A stretch of 64,000 nt of DNA from Mesorhizobium loti (GCA_014189435.1 CP050293.1:7011001-7075000); one strand, 5' to 3'. Counted from the first letter of the stretch, positions 50,255-59,919 are shown. Numbers and translations: made by a program. The notes: generated by a model not told the origin, from the sequence alone.

Positions 50255-51977
50255 GTAACCGGGGCAGATTACCGGGCGGTGGGGGTTTGCAGGCGCGTGC
50301 TTTCGTGATTCACCCTTTGCGTGACGCTACCACCGACTGATTCGCTTGAAGGCCTGTCGCTCGCGGAACTCCGCGGGCTGGTTTCTGCGCTGATCGGCGA
50401 AGTGCGCGGTCTTCAAGGCCGGGTCGAGAGCCTTGAGATCGAGAACCAGGCGCTACGCGCCGAGAACCAGACCCTGAAGGATGAGATCGCCCGGCTGAAG
50501 GACCTGCCGCCGCGTCCCCCGGTCAAGCCGACCAAGCCATCGGGCATGGAGAAGGCGACGCAGCCGACATCTGGCAAGGGCAAGCGCCGCCGGCGCGGCG
50601 CCAAGCGCGACGGCGGTCGCGTGAGCCGCGAGGTGACGGTTGCGGTGAGCGCTCCTGCGGGCTCTCGCTTCAAGGGGTATGAGACGATCCTGGTGCGCGA
50701 TCTGGCGTTGTCGGCCGAGGTGGTGCGCTATCGCCGCGAGCGCTGGGTGACACCGACCGGCGAAACGATGGTGGCGCCCTTGCCGGCGGGGATCATCGGC
50801 GGCTGGGGCGCGAACCTGCGCCGCTTCATTCTGGCCTGTCACATTCAAGGCCAGGTGACGACGGAGCGGTTGACGGCGTTGTTGACCGGGATCGGGGTCG
50901 ACATTTCGAAGCGCCAGGTGGTGCGGCTGATTTCGGAGGGCCTGGAGGCCTTCGCGGCGGAGGACCGTGACGTGCTGCGCGCCGGGCTGGCTACGGCGCC
51001 CTGGATCACCGTCGATGATACGTCGGCGCGCCACGCCCACCAGGACGGCTACACCACCCAGATCGGCGATCGCCGCTTCACCGCGTTCCGCACCGGGCGA
51101 TCGAAGTCACGGGAGGCGTTCCTGGCGACGCTGCGTGCCGGGCACAGCGATTACTTCATCAATGAAGAGGCCCTGGCCTATATGCGCGGCCGCAACCTCG
51201 CCGGTCCGGTGATCGCGCGGCTAGCGGCTGCGCCGCACAAGGCATTTGCCGACAGCGCCGCATGGCAGGCGCATCTGGCCGCACTCGGCCTCGACCAGCT
51301 CGCGGTTGAGCCCAACCCAGTCAGGATCGCCACCGAAGGGGCGATGTGGGGAGCGATCCGCCACCACGGCTTTCTTGGCGATACCGTGGTCGTGTCCGAT
51401 GATGCCGGCCAGTTCCGCATCGGCGACCATGCTCTGTGCTGGGTCCACGCCGAGCGGCTCGTCCACAAATTGATACCCGTGACCCCGGATCAACGTCAGG
51501 CCGTCGACATCATGCGCCAGTTGATCTGGTGGTTCTATCGCGACCTCAAGAGCTACCAGCGTGCTCCTTGTCCGCGCCACGCGGCGGCCCTGCGCGCCCG
51601 CTTCGAGCGCCTGTTCAAACGACGAACCGGCTACGTCATGCTCGACCGGCTTCTTGCCAGGCTGCATCGCCGCAAGCATGAACTCCTGCGCGTTCTCGAT
51701 CGTCCCGAGATCCCGCTCCACACCAATGGTTCGGAAAACGACATCCGCACCTTCGTCACCAAGCGCAAGATCTCCGGCGGAACCGTCAGCGAGGCAGGCA
51801 AGAACGCCCGCGACGTCCTGCTCGGCCTGATGAAGACCTGCATCAAGCTCGACGTCTCATTCTTCCGCTATCTCGGCGACCGCCTCGGCATACCAACACA
51901 AGAGTCGATTCCGCCGCTCCCGGATCTCGTTAGGCAAGCCGCTCAAGCCTGACTGCCCGGTAATCTGCCCCGGTTAC
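50255..51977. mobile_element. IS66-family insertion sequence (single-tnpC type)
   Basis: Perfect 23-bp terminal inverted repeats: the left begins GTAACCGGGGCAGATT (50255-50277) and the right is its exact complement (51955-51977). A 9-bp direct repeat GGGCACAGT flanks both ends, as expected for a target duplication. The element encodes only the large transposase, as in the ISBst12-like group, without tnpA or tnpB. It sits 39 bp after the tRNA fragment. The intact ends and gene point to a recent insertion. Confidence 0.9.
50321..51952 (+). CDS. IS66-family transposase TnpC
   Basis: 543 residues from GTG 50321. The N-terminal coiled coil (LRGLVSALIGEVRGLQGRVE, NQALRAENQTLKDEIARLKD) is followed by a basic zinc-finger-like linker, then the DDE catalytic part: TVDDTSARHAHQDGYTTQIG near residue 230, VVSDDAGQFRIGDHALCWVH near 355 and a C-terminal HTNGSENDIRTFVTKRKISG near 475. 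Full length for the family, so probably active. It is alone in the element. Confidence 0.9.
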   Translation: MTLPPTDSLEGLSLAELRGLVSALIGEVRGLQGRVESLEIENQALRAENQTLKDEIARLKDLPPRPPVKPTKPSGMEKATQPTSGKGKRRRRGAKRDGGRVSREVTVAVSAPAGSRFKGYETILVRDLALSAEVVRYRRERWVTPTGETMVAPLPAGIIGGWGANLRRFILACHIQGQVTTERLTALLTGIGVDISKRQVVRLISEGLEAFAAEDRDVLRAGLATAPWITVDDTSARHAHQDGYTTQIGDRRFTAFRTGRSKSREAFLATLRAGHSDYFINEEALAYMRGRNLAGPVIARLAAAPHKAFADSAAWQAHLAALGLDQLAVEPNPVRIATEGAMWGAIRHHGFLGDTVVVSDDAGQFRIGDHALCWVHAERLVHKLIPVTPDQRQAVDIMRQLIWWFYRDLKSYQRAPCPRHAAALRARFERLFKRRTGYVMLDRLLARLHRRKHELLRVLDRPEIPLHTNGSENDIRTFVTKRKISGGTVSEAGKNARDVLLGLMKTCIKLDVSFFRYLGDRLGIPTQESIPPLPDLVRQAAQA

Positions 51978-52475
51978 GGGCACAGTCCAGTAGCTCGATG
52001 TCGGGCAATTTGCACGTAAGCGGCAGAGCCCGTTTTTCCACTCATTGTACTGGCGCCAATCGATGCGAGTTCGTGCGGAATACGGCAAAAGCAGCCCATT
52101 TGCTCGCGAAAGCCGGCATCAAACAGACGGCAGACTGCTGACTGCTGCCCACAATGGCAGTGGTCAAAGTCGTGCGGTCTGTAGTGGATTTGGACACGTA
52201 GTTGTTAGAGGTGCTCATCATCGGAGGCGGCTGGAATTGGGCCGCAAACGGAATGACAGCTTTGCGGACACCGAGAAAGGAAAGCGGACCTTAGCTGCCA
52301 TAGGCTCAACAACCCCCCGTCCCGAGGGCAACTAGGGTGGCAGCCCGCGCCTCAATCCTTCTCCCAGAGTCCTTGCAGCGAGGGTATGCCCTGGCGCCTT
52401 AGCGCCGCTGGACGGTCAATGGCTAGTGGATAGTCGTTCGATAGCTTAGCCCGGGAAACGAGACAGCGTCGGGCA
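51978..52475. other. Gene-poor stretch
   Basis: About 500 bases after the IS. A plus-strand frame at 52045-52335 has poor composition and no start. Short segments (TGACTGCTGCCCACAATGGC, CAGTGGTC) resemble the intergenic debris also seen at 58.4-58.6 kb. I see nothing else. Confidence 0.35.
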
Positions 52476-53513
52476 TTAGCCTTGGCCTGCCGGGGGGTAG
52501 CCTTTGAGGATGTCGAGAAAGAACGCCGTGGTCAGGGCGTTCGCCTGCTTAGAGTTCATGAACATCATGTGCCCGCCACTATCGAATACGGCCAACGCCT
52601 TGTCTTGACTGCTGATTTGATCATACGCCCACAGAGCGTTGTGTTTAGGCAATACAGAGGCATCGTCGGAAGCGAACATAATGAGCGTCGGCACCTTGAC
52701 CTCCGCAATGCCCGTATCGCCAAGGGCATGCAGGTCGCCACCTGGAGCTCCGGCGACAAGAGCAGCTACGCGTTTATCCCAGATGGGCGGCATCGGGGCC
52801 GCAAACGGATCAGTGACACCATACTGCGTCGCGACCGATTGCTCATGGCCTACGAATTGGCATGTATCATTGGCGGATGGCTCGTTTTTGTTTACAGCGC
52901 ACCACGCATCGAGTTCTCTGAAGTTGACCCGGGCGCCTCCCGCCTGGAACACAGTGGTGCCGCCGCTCGAATGCCCCCAAACACCGATGCGCGAGGTGTC
53001 GATTATCCCGGCCAGCTTCCCGCCCGGGGCAGTCAATGAATCAGCGTACCCGATCACCCGGACCACGTCGGCAGGGTGATCGTAAAGCAGCCAGATCGTC
53101 CACTGATCTTCCCGGCTAACTCCTTCATCGAGCGGTCCGCGGAGTCCAGTATCATAGTCCGCGGCAGCGACGACGAAACCATTCGATGCGAGTTGCCGAC
53201 CCAACGTGCCGTATAGACCGCCAGTAGCGTCGAGCCCGTGGATCAATATCACCAACGGATAGGGACCGGTTGTTGCCGCAGGCGCATCCATCGACACCTT
53301 CAAGATTGCGGCGTTGGGATCTGGGGCGGGACCGGCGGCTGGGTACCAGACCATGGTAGCCATGGGATGCTTGCCAGAAGTGTCGGGGATAGTGAATTTC
53401 TGGAGACCAACCGCAAACGGCCCTGGCTTTGTGAAGTCTGCGGCGAACACGGGTGAGAGAACGCTCACTAGCCACAAGACAAGAGCAGCGTACGGAAGGC
53501 TCAAACGGCCCAT
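52476..53513 (-). CDS. Exported alpha/beta hydrolase (dienelactone hydrolase/PAF-AH-like)
   Basis: 345 residues from ATG 53513. Signal peptide MGRLSLPYAALVLWLVSVLS to AFA-AD. The alpha/beta-hydrolase fold shows the oxyanion strand YPLVILIHGLDATGG, the nucleophile elbow GVWGHSSGGTTVFQ, an Asp in FASDDASVLPKHN and the final His in DSGGHMMFMNSK. It resembles platelet-activating-factor acetylhydrolase/poly-ester hydrolase proteins. Likely periplasmic esterase or lipase of unknown substrate. It stands alone. Confidence 0.85.
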   Translation of the reverse strand: MGRLSLPYAALVLWLVSVLSPVFAADFTKPGPFAVGLQKFTIPDTSGKHPMATMVWYPAAGPAPDPNAAILKVSMDAPAATTGPYPLVILIHGLDATGGLYGTLGRQLASNGFVVAAADYDTGLRGPLDEGVSREDQWTIWLLYDHPADVVRVIGYADSLTAPGGKLAGIIDTSRIGVWGHSSGGTTVFQAGGARVNFRELDAWCAVNKNEPSANDTCQFVGHEQSVATQYGVTDPFAAPMPPIWDKRVAALVAGAPGGDLHALGDTGIAEVKVPTLIMFASDDASVLPKHNALWAYDQISSQDKALAVFDSGGHMMFMNSKQANALTTAFFLDILKGYPPAGQG

Positions 53514-53831
53514 GATCTCACCTCTAAGCCGGCTCCATATCGTCGGCCTTCAGACGGAAAATTGTGGCGCAGATTGGTGTCATTGACAATGCAGATTATT
53601 CCGTCTCTCGGCCATTGGCGGCAGCCTGGCCCGCCGGCCGAAGCCAGTGGGAAAGGGCTGGAGTACCAGGACCAGAGAAAGTTCCTGGCACATTGCGAAT
53701 GGTCTAACCGGGCACTTGTTTCAGATTCCTTTTGGACGACCGCCCCGGTGGCCAGATTGCCGCATCGTCGGAACGAATGCGATCAGCGGCTGTTTAGCAA
53801 TCGAAGGGACCGCAAACCCAAAGGATGCGGA

Positions 53832-54041
53832 ATGTTTGATTTTCAGAACTTGGAACTTGCCTCTGCCAGGCAACGAGTGAACCAAGCACAACTCGTCCTT
53901 GAACGTGCTGAGGAGATGCTCAACGAGGATTGCGGCGTCGGTATCAACCTAGCGCTTTGCTGCCGGATTAGGTCCGCGCGACGGCGTGTGATCGATGCAA
54001 GCGCGCGCCTAGTGAAGATCAATCCGACCAGCGCGCGCTGA
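53832..54041 (+). CDS. Small hypothetical protein
   Basis: 69 residues from ATG 53832, AAAGGATG upstream. The sequence (MFDFQNLELASARQRVNQAQ, ending VKINPTSAR) is helical with two Cys in a LALCCRIRSARRR stretch. No family recognised. A second small gene starts 13 nt later, so the two are probably one unit. Confidence 0.5.
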   Translation: MFDFQNLELASARQRVNQAQLVLERAEEMLNEDCGVGINLALCCRIRSARRRVIDASARLVKINPTSAR

Positions 54042-54054
54042 GGCCGGCAGTGCG

Positions 54055-54243
54055 ATGATAGCGACCTTTGACATTGAGACTGCGAAGCATAGCGGCATGT
54101 ACCGTGCCGCTAGGCTTGCGCTGCTGACGCACCAGGTCATGCATCACATCGAACTTACAGACTCGGCGGGAGAGAAGGTCGAGCAGGCGCTAGCGAGGCT
54201 TGCGGAGGCAAACGCTCGCGCGGACAGGTCTGCGCAGCAGTAG
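54055..54243 (+). CDS. Small hypothetical protein
   Basis: 62 residues from ATG 54055. An acidic-helical protein (MIATFDIETAKHSGMYRAAR, then EKVEQALARLAEANARADRS). Family unknown. It follows the small gene at 53832. Confidence 0.5.
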   Translation: MIATFDIETAKHSGMYRAARLALLTHQVMHHIELTDSAGEKVEQALARLAEANARADRSAQQ

Positions 54244-54631
54244 GGGCAGCATCAGCCGGCAAGAAGTTCGCGGAGCATGGTCTTCTATGGCGAGCCGGAG
54301 CCGCTGTCTCGGTTCTTCGTGTTCTTATCAAATGTAGATGGTTTGCGCCGGACCATGCCCGCCTGCCCGGCATTTCGTCCGCTTTCGGGCCTCAACAAAG
54401 TTCGGCTCTATGACCGACATTAGGCGCGTTGCAGCCCGGCTGTTTTTGGGCCGGAAGCAGGCGGTCCGGTTCTGGGACGAACTAGCCAGAAAGGTGCCAT
54501 TCCGCTGGCGCCCCCATCTAGGCCTGCCGTTGCCTGAAACAGACACTCGACTGCGGCGCCACGTTGGCCGCCTTGCGCCAGGACCTGCCTCGTGACACTT
54601 CAGGCCGCGATGCGCTCCTACCAATCGGTCA
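54244..54631. other. Gene-poor stretch
   Basis: About 390 bases. It contains a 52-bp motif (54376-54427) shared with 57204-57255 (separate entry), and a short frame with ATGGTCTTCTATGG that echoes the gene at 7180. No gene is called. Confidence 0.4.
54376..54427. repeat. Dispersed 52-bp intergenic repeat, copy 1
   Basis: Begins CGTCCGCTTTCGGG and ends GACCGACATTAGGCGC. The copy at 57204-57255 has both ends with one change and the same 52-bp length, while the middle differs. A partial copy of the left end is at 58554. Confidence 0.5.
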
Positions 54632-55735
54632 TCATGCATGTGGCCGAAGGCGTGTGACGAGCGTGGCGAGTTCGGCCTGGCGGTGTGTGTTGGTCTTGGC
54701 GAATACCGCTCTGAGCTGGGTGCGCGCGGTTTCGCGGCTGATGCCGAGGGCAATTGCCGCCGCATTGATGCCATCGCCCGACGCGAGGCGCGCGGCCAGC
54801 CTGGCCTCGGCTGCCGTCAAGCCAAATGCAGCACGCAAGCGCAGTGCATCCGGACGCTCCAGAGACCTCAGGTCGGTCAGGACGAGGACGGCGCAGCCGG
54901 CCGTGAACAGGTCACAGCCGAACGCGCTCAGCGGCATCACCTCCGCCAAAAGCCAGGGCCTTTCGCTGCGGCTGATGACCACCGGTGCGGCCGCAGGCGC
55001 TCCGTCCCGCCGACCACGCAGACCGCCGGAGAGCAGGCGCCGCAGCCGGTCGTTGCTGCTGGGGTCATCGGTCGCCGGGCGACCTCTCACAAGGTAGAAC
55101 TCCTTCCCAATCAGCTTCTGTGCCGAAACGTTCAGGTCCTTCGCGCGGCCCTTTTCGTCGAGCAGAATGGCCGCGCAGCTTGCTCGTTCAAGCGACGAGA
55201 GTTCCGAAACCTGCTGGAACGCTGCGAACCGCTTGGCGAGCCTTACGATCCTGCCAAGGTGCGGGCCAACTGCCGCGAAACAGCGGGTTTCCCCAGGAAA
55301 GAACCTGCCACGACGCGCACCGCGATAAAGAGGCATGCTCCACCGATGTTCATCGACCATGAAGGGTGTTGACGCATACCAATCCCGGTCTCCGGGACGC
55401 GCAATCTCCTGGTAATAGGGCAGCCTCCTGCGCTCCTCTTCCGTGGAGATCTGATCTTCGATGAGCGTCGTATGGCCTGCCCGGCGGAATGCGGGCGCTC
55501 TTCTGACGTGCGGATCCGGAGCATTGCATTCGTTGCGCAGCCACAATTCGTGGAATTCGGCGTGTTCGGTAGAGATCGGCATCTTGGGCGGCACCTCTTC
55601 ATCGTCTGAGAAGAAGGTGCAGCTTTCGGCGCCTAGCGACTCTGCAAGTAATTGCAAGGCGCGAGGCCACTCGGCTGGCGCCAGGACCGCATCGTAACAG
55701 GCCTCGATGGCCCGCTCAGTTCGTTCCACACGCAT
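54632..55735 (-). CDS. LuxR-type helix-turn-helix regulator
   Basis: 367 residues from ATG 55735. A long N-terminal sensory part of unknown fold (MRVERTERAIEACYDAVLAP...) is followed by a C-terminal LuxR domain (about 305-360) with LTAAEARLAARLASGDGINA and AIALGISRETARTQLRAVFA, the helix-turn-helix. It is a transcription factor, probably responding to a small molecule or a stress. It is not next to a synthase gene, so quorum sensing is not implied. Divergent from the DUF1194 gene, 175 nt away. Confidence 0.85.
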   Translation of the reverse strand: MRVERTERAIEACYDAVLAPAEWPRALQLLAESLGAESCTFFSDDEEVPPKMPISTEHAEFHELWLRNECNAPDPHVRRAPAFRRAGHTTLIEDQISTEEERRRLPYYQEIARPGDRDWYASTPFMVDEHRWSMPLYRGARRGRFFPGETRCFAAVGPHLGRIVRLAKRFAAFQQVSELSSLERASCAAILLDEKGRAKDLNVSAQKLIGKEFYLVRGRPATDDPSSNDRLRRLLSGGLRGRRDGAPAAAPVVISRSERPWLLAEVMPLSAFGCDLFTAGCAVLVLTDLRSLERPDALRLRAAFGLTAAEARLAARLASGDGINAAAIALGISRETARTQLRAVFAKTNTHRQAELATLVTRLRPHA

Positions 55736-55910
55736 CGACCAACTCCGAGGTCGGGAAGGTAAGATTCAGTAGCACGTTGTGCCTCGGAGAGACAGCGCGC
55801 TATGGCGCACACTAGCAGCAAAAGCGCAGCCCGGTTCACCCATACGGGTGATGTGAGACAAAGTCCCCGGCAGCATCCTCACGTTTGACCAACCGGATGG
55901 ACGCGCCGAG

Positions 55911-56741
55911 ATGATGTCCTTCATTCCACGCTTCGCTGGACGGGAAAAACCTGGACGGGCACGAGGCATGCCATTCGCTCTGGCGGTGAGCCTGACAACG
56001 TCGCTGTCGGCCACGGCGGAGCAGGCTTCCTCGGTGGATCTCGAACTGGTTCTTTGCGTCGATGTATCGTCTTCAATGAGCGAGGCGGAACAACGCCTGC
56101 AGAGGGAAGGATATGTCAACGCACTGCACGATGCCGCAGTGTTGCAGTCCATTGAATCCGGCCGGCGTGGCAGAATTGCCGTAGCCTACGTCGAGTGGGC
56201 CGGCCCAAATCACCAGAGCGTGCTGATACCATGGACCGTTCTCGATGGGCCCCAAGATGCGGCCTCCTTCGGCGAGGTCCTGCGGACCCAGCCCATCGCC
56301 AGAGGACGCGGCACCTCAATCTCAGGGGCGCTCTTGGCGGCGGGCAAGCTACTGGCCGAAGGGCCGGGAAGCGACCGCCGGGTAATCGATGTTTCTGGCG
56401 ACGGACCCAACAATGCCGGTCTGCCGCTTCAACCCGTGCGCGACGCACTCATCGCTGCCGGCGTGACCATCAACGGACTGGCGATCTCGCTGCACGCGGC
56501 CGATACGCTCGACAGCTTTGGTCCGCGCTTTGTCGAGCTGTATTATGAGAGTTGCGTCATCGGCGGTTCCGACGCTTTCATCGTCCAGGTCGACAGCACA
56601 GCCGAGTTTGCAACGGCAATTCGCAAGAAGCTCGTGAATGAAATAGCCGGTCTTTCAGCCGGTGTGCAGCCTGCGGCTTATCAGATCCGCTCACGAGCCG
56701 TCGTCGATTGCGTCACGATCGGACGAGCCCCTGGACGATAG
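55911..56741 (+). CDS. DUF1194 protein (von Willebrand A-like, exported)
   Basis: 276 residues from ATG 55911 (or 55968, before the signal peptide MPFALAVSLTTSLSATAEQA). The vWA-type fold has the metal site DVSSSMSEAEQRLQRE, then a second loop VSGDGPNNAGLPL, and beta strands AVAYVEWAGPNHQ. The C-terminal Cys in AVVDCVTIG is typical. DUF1194 proteins are periplasmic, of unknown function. An intact frame continues past the TAG (separate note). A broken copy lies at 58676. Confidence 0.85.
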   Translation: MMSFIPRFAGREKPGRARGMPFALAVSLTTSLSATAEQASSVDLELVLCVDVSSSMSEAEQRLQREGYVNALHDAAVLQSIESGRRGRIAVAYVEWAGPNHQSVLIPWTVLDGPQDAASFGEVLRTQPIARGRGTSISGALLAAGKLLAEGPGSDRRVIDVSGDGPNNAGLPLQPVRDALIAAGVTINGLAISLHAADTLDSFGPRFVELYYESCVIGGSDAFIVQVDSTAEFATAIRKKLVNEIAGLSAGVQPAAYQIRSRAVVDCVTIGRAPGR

Positions 56742-57419
56742 GGCTGCGCCCAAAGTCGCGATTTTGCCGCTGCAGTGGAGGCGGCAGGAAAGACGGTCGA
56801 GACAATGAAGGCACTCAATTACCACCATCAGGAGATGGCGGAATCGCTCGGCAACCCCTACGGACCCAACGGCCGAGCAGCACTGGCGCTGATGAAACTG
56901 GATTCATGATGCCTGGTTACGTGGTGATCGACAACCGAACCGTTCTCGTCGATCATCGTGACCGTTCAACCCCGCGAGGCCCGTATGCGCTATCGAGGCC
57001 AATGTTCGGCGACCAGCTCCCTGGTTGAATGTCGATCGACGGAGGCTCGGACCGCAAGATCGTATCACGGTGATACAGAAAGTTTAGTTCCATAACTGCC
57101 CGAACGACCGCGTCGAAAGTCTGCAACTGGCAGCAGTCGTCCGATTGGTTGAGACCAAGTGTCCGCTCCTTGCGCAACCGCGAACCGAACTCGCTGTCGA
57201 CGTCGTCCGCTTTCAGGCAGTGGCGACGGGATGCTCAACGACCGACATTAGGCGCAAAACTGCGGTTCACTTCACGCAATGCATGAACCGGCTTTCAAGG
57301 GAAGGGTCAGAGTGTCAAAAAGTCAGGATTTCGGCGATAACGGGCAAGATCGCTCTGCAAACCGAAACGGATCGCTTAGCTTATATTCGAGCGATTAAAT
57401 CAATTTGAAAGGTCGTGTC
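56742..57419. other. Gene-poor stretch
   Basis: About 680 bases. Immediately after the DUF1194 stop, in the same frame, 54 codons read through (GCAQSRDFAAAVEAAGKTVE to AALALMKLDS, ending 56907). An ATG at 56804 could begin a 34-residue peptide. 57204-57255 is copy 2 of the 52-bp repeat. The rest shows no gene; the proC-like promoter must be near 57300-57400. Confidence 0.4.
57204..57255. repeat. Dispersed 52-bp intergenic repeat, copy 2
   Basis: Same ends as copy 1 at 54376: CGTCCGCTTTCAGG at the left, GACCGACATTAGGCGC at the right, and the same length of 52 bp. Confidence 0.5.
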
Positions 57420-58205
57420 ATGAGACTTGGGTTTGTTGGCACAGGAACAATTTCGTCAGCTGTCATCGCAGGTTTGATGCAGTCAGACCTCAAGATCGAG
57501 CAGATCACTGTCTCTCCCCGCAATTCCGAAACTGCGGCCAAACTCGCCGAACGCTATTCGCGCGTCTCCATTGGACGTGACAATCAGGATGTCGTGGACA
57601 CATCTCAAGTCGTGTTTTTGGCCGTCAGATCTCAGGTTGCGGAGGCAATCATCAAAGAAATCCGCTTCCGGCCAGAGCAACATATCGTCAGCTTCATCCC
57701 GGTGTTTTCCATCGAGACAATTTCCGAATGGATTGGGGTGCCGGCGAAGCTCACGCGAGCGGTGCCACTTCCTTTTGTGGCGCAGGGGATGGGCGCGACG
57801 GCATTCTATCCGTCGGACGAAACGATTTCCGCGGTCTTCGCCGAGCTTGGCACCGCTGTTGCCGTCACCGACCTGCAAGAATATGAGGTGCTGACAACCA
57901 GCGGTGCTCTCATGGGCACCTATTTTGGCATTCTTGAGAATGCTGAGTTGTGGCTGACCGGGAACGGCGTTCCATCCGCTCAGGCTCATGCATATCTACG
58001 GCAATTGTTTGCAGGCCTCGCCCATGCAACATCGTCGTCACCGCATTCCTCCTTTTCGGAACTGAGAACCGAGTTCTCAACAAAGGGCGGTTTGAATGAG
58101 CAGCTCTTCGCGGATTTTCAGAAGGCCGGCGGCACGACTGCGCTGACGAACGCGTTGACTGTCGCCCTGGAGCGCATGCAAGGAAGGGTGAAGCGAGAGC
58201 AGTGA
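57420..58205 (+). CDS. Pyrroline-5-carboxylate reductase family protein
   Basis: 261 residues from ATG 57420; the earlier start at 57405 adds five residues. Rossmann fold with the dinucleotide motif LGFVGTGTISSAVIAGLMQS. Conserved blocks: VVFLAVRSQVAEAIIKEI, FVAQGMGATAFYPSDE and the C-terminal helical domain. It may reduce P5C to proline, or be an imine reductase relative, since the active-site helix (EFSTKGGLNEQLFADF) is the usual TPGG-like loop with Lys. It lies alone, without proB or proA. Confidence 0.8.
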   Translation: MRLGFVGTGTISSAVIAGLMQSDLKIEQITVSPRNSETAAKLAERYSRVSIGRDNQDVVDTSQVVFLAVRSQVAEAIIKEIRFRPEQHIVSFIPVFSIETISEWIGVPAKLTRAVPLPFVAQGMGATAFYPSDETISAVFAELGTAVAVTDLQEYEVLTTSGALMGTYFGILENAELWLTGNGVPSAQAHAYLRQLFAGLAHATSSSPHSSFSELRTEFSTKGGLNEQLFADFQKAGGTTALTNALTVALERMQGRVKREQ

Positions 58206-58675
58206 CGTGTCTGTAATCAGGCTGCGGCTGGAGTAACCTGGAGCAGACTTTTGCGGCGTCTCGGAATTCAGGATTCGCGACAGTTCGCTCCCGATCAATG
58301 TAGACGACTGTCGCTTTGTCAGGCTTTGATCCGCAGATGGGTGGTGGCAACGCATCGACGATCTGAAACGATTCTACTCCGCCATTATCGGCTCATCGAG
58401 GCGATTCCCGTCGCGGAAGCCGGCTGATCGATCCTGCTGACATTGTGGCTAGTTAAACGGCGTGCAGTGGTCACGGTTCAGAAGGACCATTAAGCGTCAG
58501 AGCGGTCGTTCACCGCCGGTTTCTCGAATGACCGGGGTTGGCCGTTTGCAGTCCGTCCGCTTTCGGGATTCAAGGCGCCAACAAGCGGTCGTTCCGCTGA
58601 CACGGAGTAGCCACGACCCGAATATGGACCTGCTGCTGGTCGCAAGGGAGGTTTTGTGTCTATAGCCTCGTCGTA
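58206..58675. other. Gene-poor stretch with repeat debris
   Basis: About 470 bases. A third, partial copy of the dispersed repeat starts at 58554 (CGTCCGCTTTCGGG). The surrounding GACCGGGGTTGG and CGGTCGTTC words are of a kind common in rhizobial intergenic DNA. No gene is seen. Confidence 0.4.
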
Positions 58676-59010
58676 TCAGTCGAAGCCTTGGACAAACTTC
58701 CTGTCAGGGCATCGCGCAGGATCATCGACATCTCCGGCGACGGAACAAACAATGACGGATCTCCAATCGAGGACAGCCGCCGGAGACCGCTCCAGAAATC
58801 GATCGTGATCAACGGCCTGCCAATCGGTCACGACGTTGAAAATGGCGAGACTATTCCGGAATATTACGAGCGGCACGTTATCGGAGGACCTGACCCCCTT
58901 CATGGTTACTGCCAACAGCGCCGCCGAATTTCAGCGGGCTATCACATATAAGCTAGCGAGAGAATTGGCATCGTTCGCGCTGCCAGTCGACGTGGCGAGC
59001 TTTCCTCCCA
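58676..59010 (+). pseudogene. DUF1194 gene remnant
   Basis: The middle and end of a DUF1194 protein, in two frames: RRIIDISGDGTNNDGSPIED then HVIGGPDP, followed one frame over by PFMVTANSAAEFQRAITYKL. They match the gene at 55911 (RRVIDVSGDGPNNAG, CVIGGSDAFIVQVDSTAEF). The N-terminus with the metal site is gone and a frameshift lies near 58885. It is a decayed second copy. Confidence 0.7.
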
Positions 59011-59047
59011 TCCACTCGACCGCACCTTGCGCTCGAAATCAGCCCAG

Positions 59048-59424
59048 TCAGGCAGAAATGATCGCCCATAGTTGCGTCACCCCTATCGCAAGAACGAAGA
59101 CGACGCTTACTCCGATGAACAGCGCCACAGGTATCTGCTTGAGGTGAGCGCCGAAGCGGCTGCCCGAGAAGTCCTCGACTGCATCGTCCAGCATTGCCTT
59201 TAAGTCATCCATGGCAGCCTTGGCTGCCAAGACACCATAAACTGTGACTGCGACCACGATCGTCGCGAGCGCGAACCTGGCGGCTAGTCCTGCTGATGGT
59301 CCGTACGCCAGTATCGCGAACATGGTCGCGATACTGGCGAAAAAATGATCGCATAAATCTGCGTCAGATGGGCAAGTCGCGCGGCCGCCGCCATCAAGTA
59401 TTGATCAACGGTGAGTTTCGCCAT
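59048..59424 (-). pseudogene. Small membrane protein, frameshifted
   Basis: ATG 59424 has a very strong AGGAGGAG ribosome-binding site and opens MAKLTVDQYLMAAAARLAHL. The frame is lost in the A6 run at 59340-59345 (a T run on this strand); one more T joins it to ...FASIATMFAILAYG and a protein with two to three membrane helices (LATIVVAVTVYGVLAAKAAM, IPVALFIGVSVVFVLAIGVT). The total would be about 125 residues. No family recognised. Confidence 0.55.
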
Positions 59425-59466
59425 GTGCTCCTCCTGTAAATGACCTGCTTGGGCACCAGCTATCCT

Positions 59467-59919
59467 TCATTTCCCGGAATCGGAGTTCCATATGTCCCGG
59501 TAGAGCTTCCAGCCGCCGTCCTGTCCTTTCTTCCAGACCACCACGTACTTCCCGGCTTGATCCACCAACTTCGAATCCTTACCCGGTGCCTTGAGGAAGA
59601 AAGTCCCGGACTCATATGCAAAATCGCCGCTTTCCTGGACCTCAAGCGTGGTGAGCTTGAGCTCGGATATGCCCATGTCGATCGCGCCCTGCCATAGTTT
59701 CTGGATATTCTGGCGGCCGTCGACTCGCGCCATATCTGGCGGGAATGCGGCCGCATCCTCCGCGTACTTCGACGCGACCCCGGCCGCATCCTTACTGTTA
59801 TATGCCTTCACGAACTCTGCATTAGCGGCTTCGATGGCCTCTTTCGCGGACTGGGCCTGGGCAGAACCCATGCAGAGTGACGTGAAAACGACGGCTAGCA
59901 GACAGTGCTTGAAAGTCAT
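59467..59919 (-). CDS. Exported SnoaL/DUF4440-like protein
   Basis: 150 residues from ATG 59919. Signal peptide [22 protein letters not shown]. The mature part is the NTF2-like fold: [20 protein letters not shown], then [20 protein letters not shown], and the sheet [40 protein letters not shown]. These are small periplasmic proteins, some with enzyme activity, most unknown. It lies next to the frameshifted membrane gene on the same strand. Confidence 0.8.
   Translation of the reverse strand: MTFKHCLLAVVFTSLCMGSAQAQSAKEAIEAANAEFVKAYNSKDAAGVASKYAEDAAAFPPDMARVDGRQNIQKLWQGAIDMGISELKLTTLEVQESGDFAYESGTFFLKAPGKDSKLVDQAGKYVVVWKKGQDGGWKLYRDIWNSDSGK

Noticed and set aside
52045..52335. 96-codon plus-strand frame after the IS66 element
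   Set aside because: No ribosome-binding site, Arg/His-rich and no similarity to neighbours; looks like intergenic debris.
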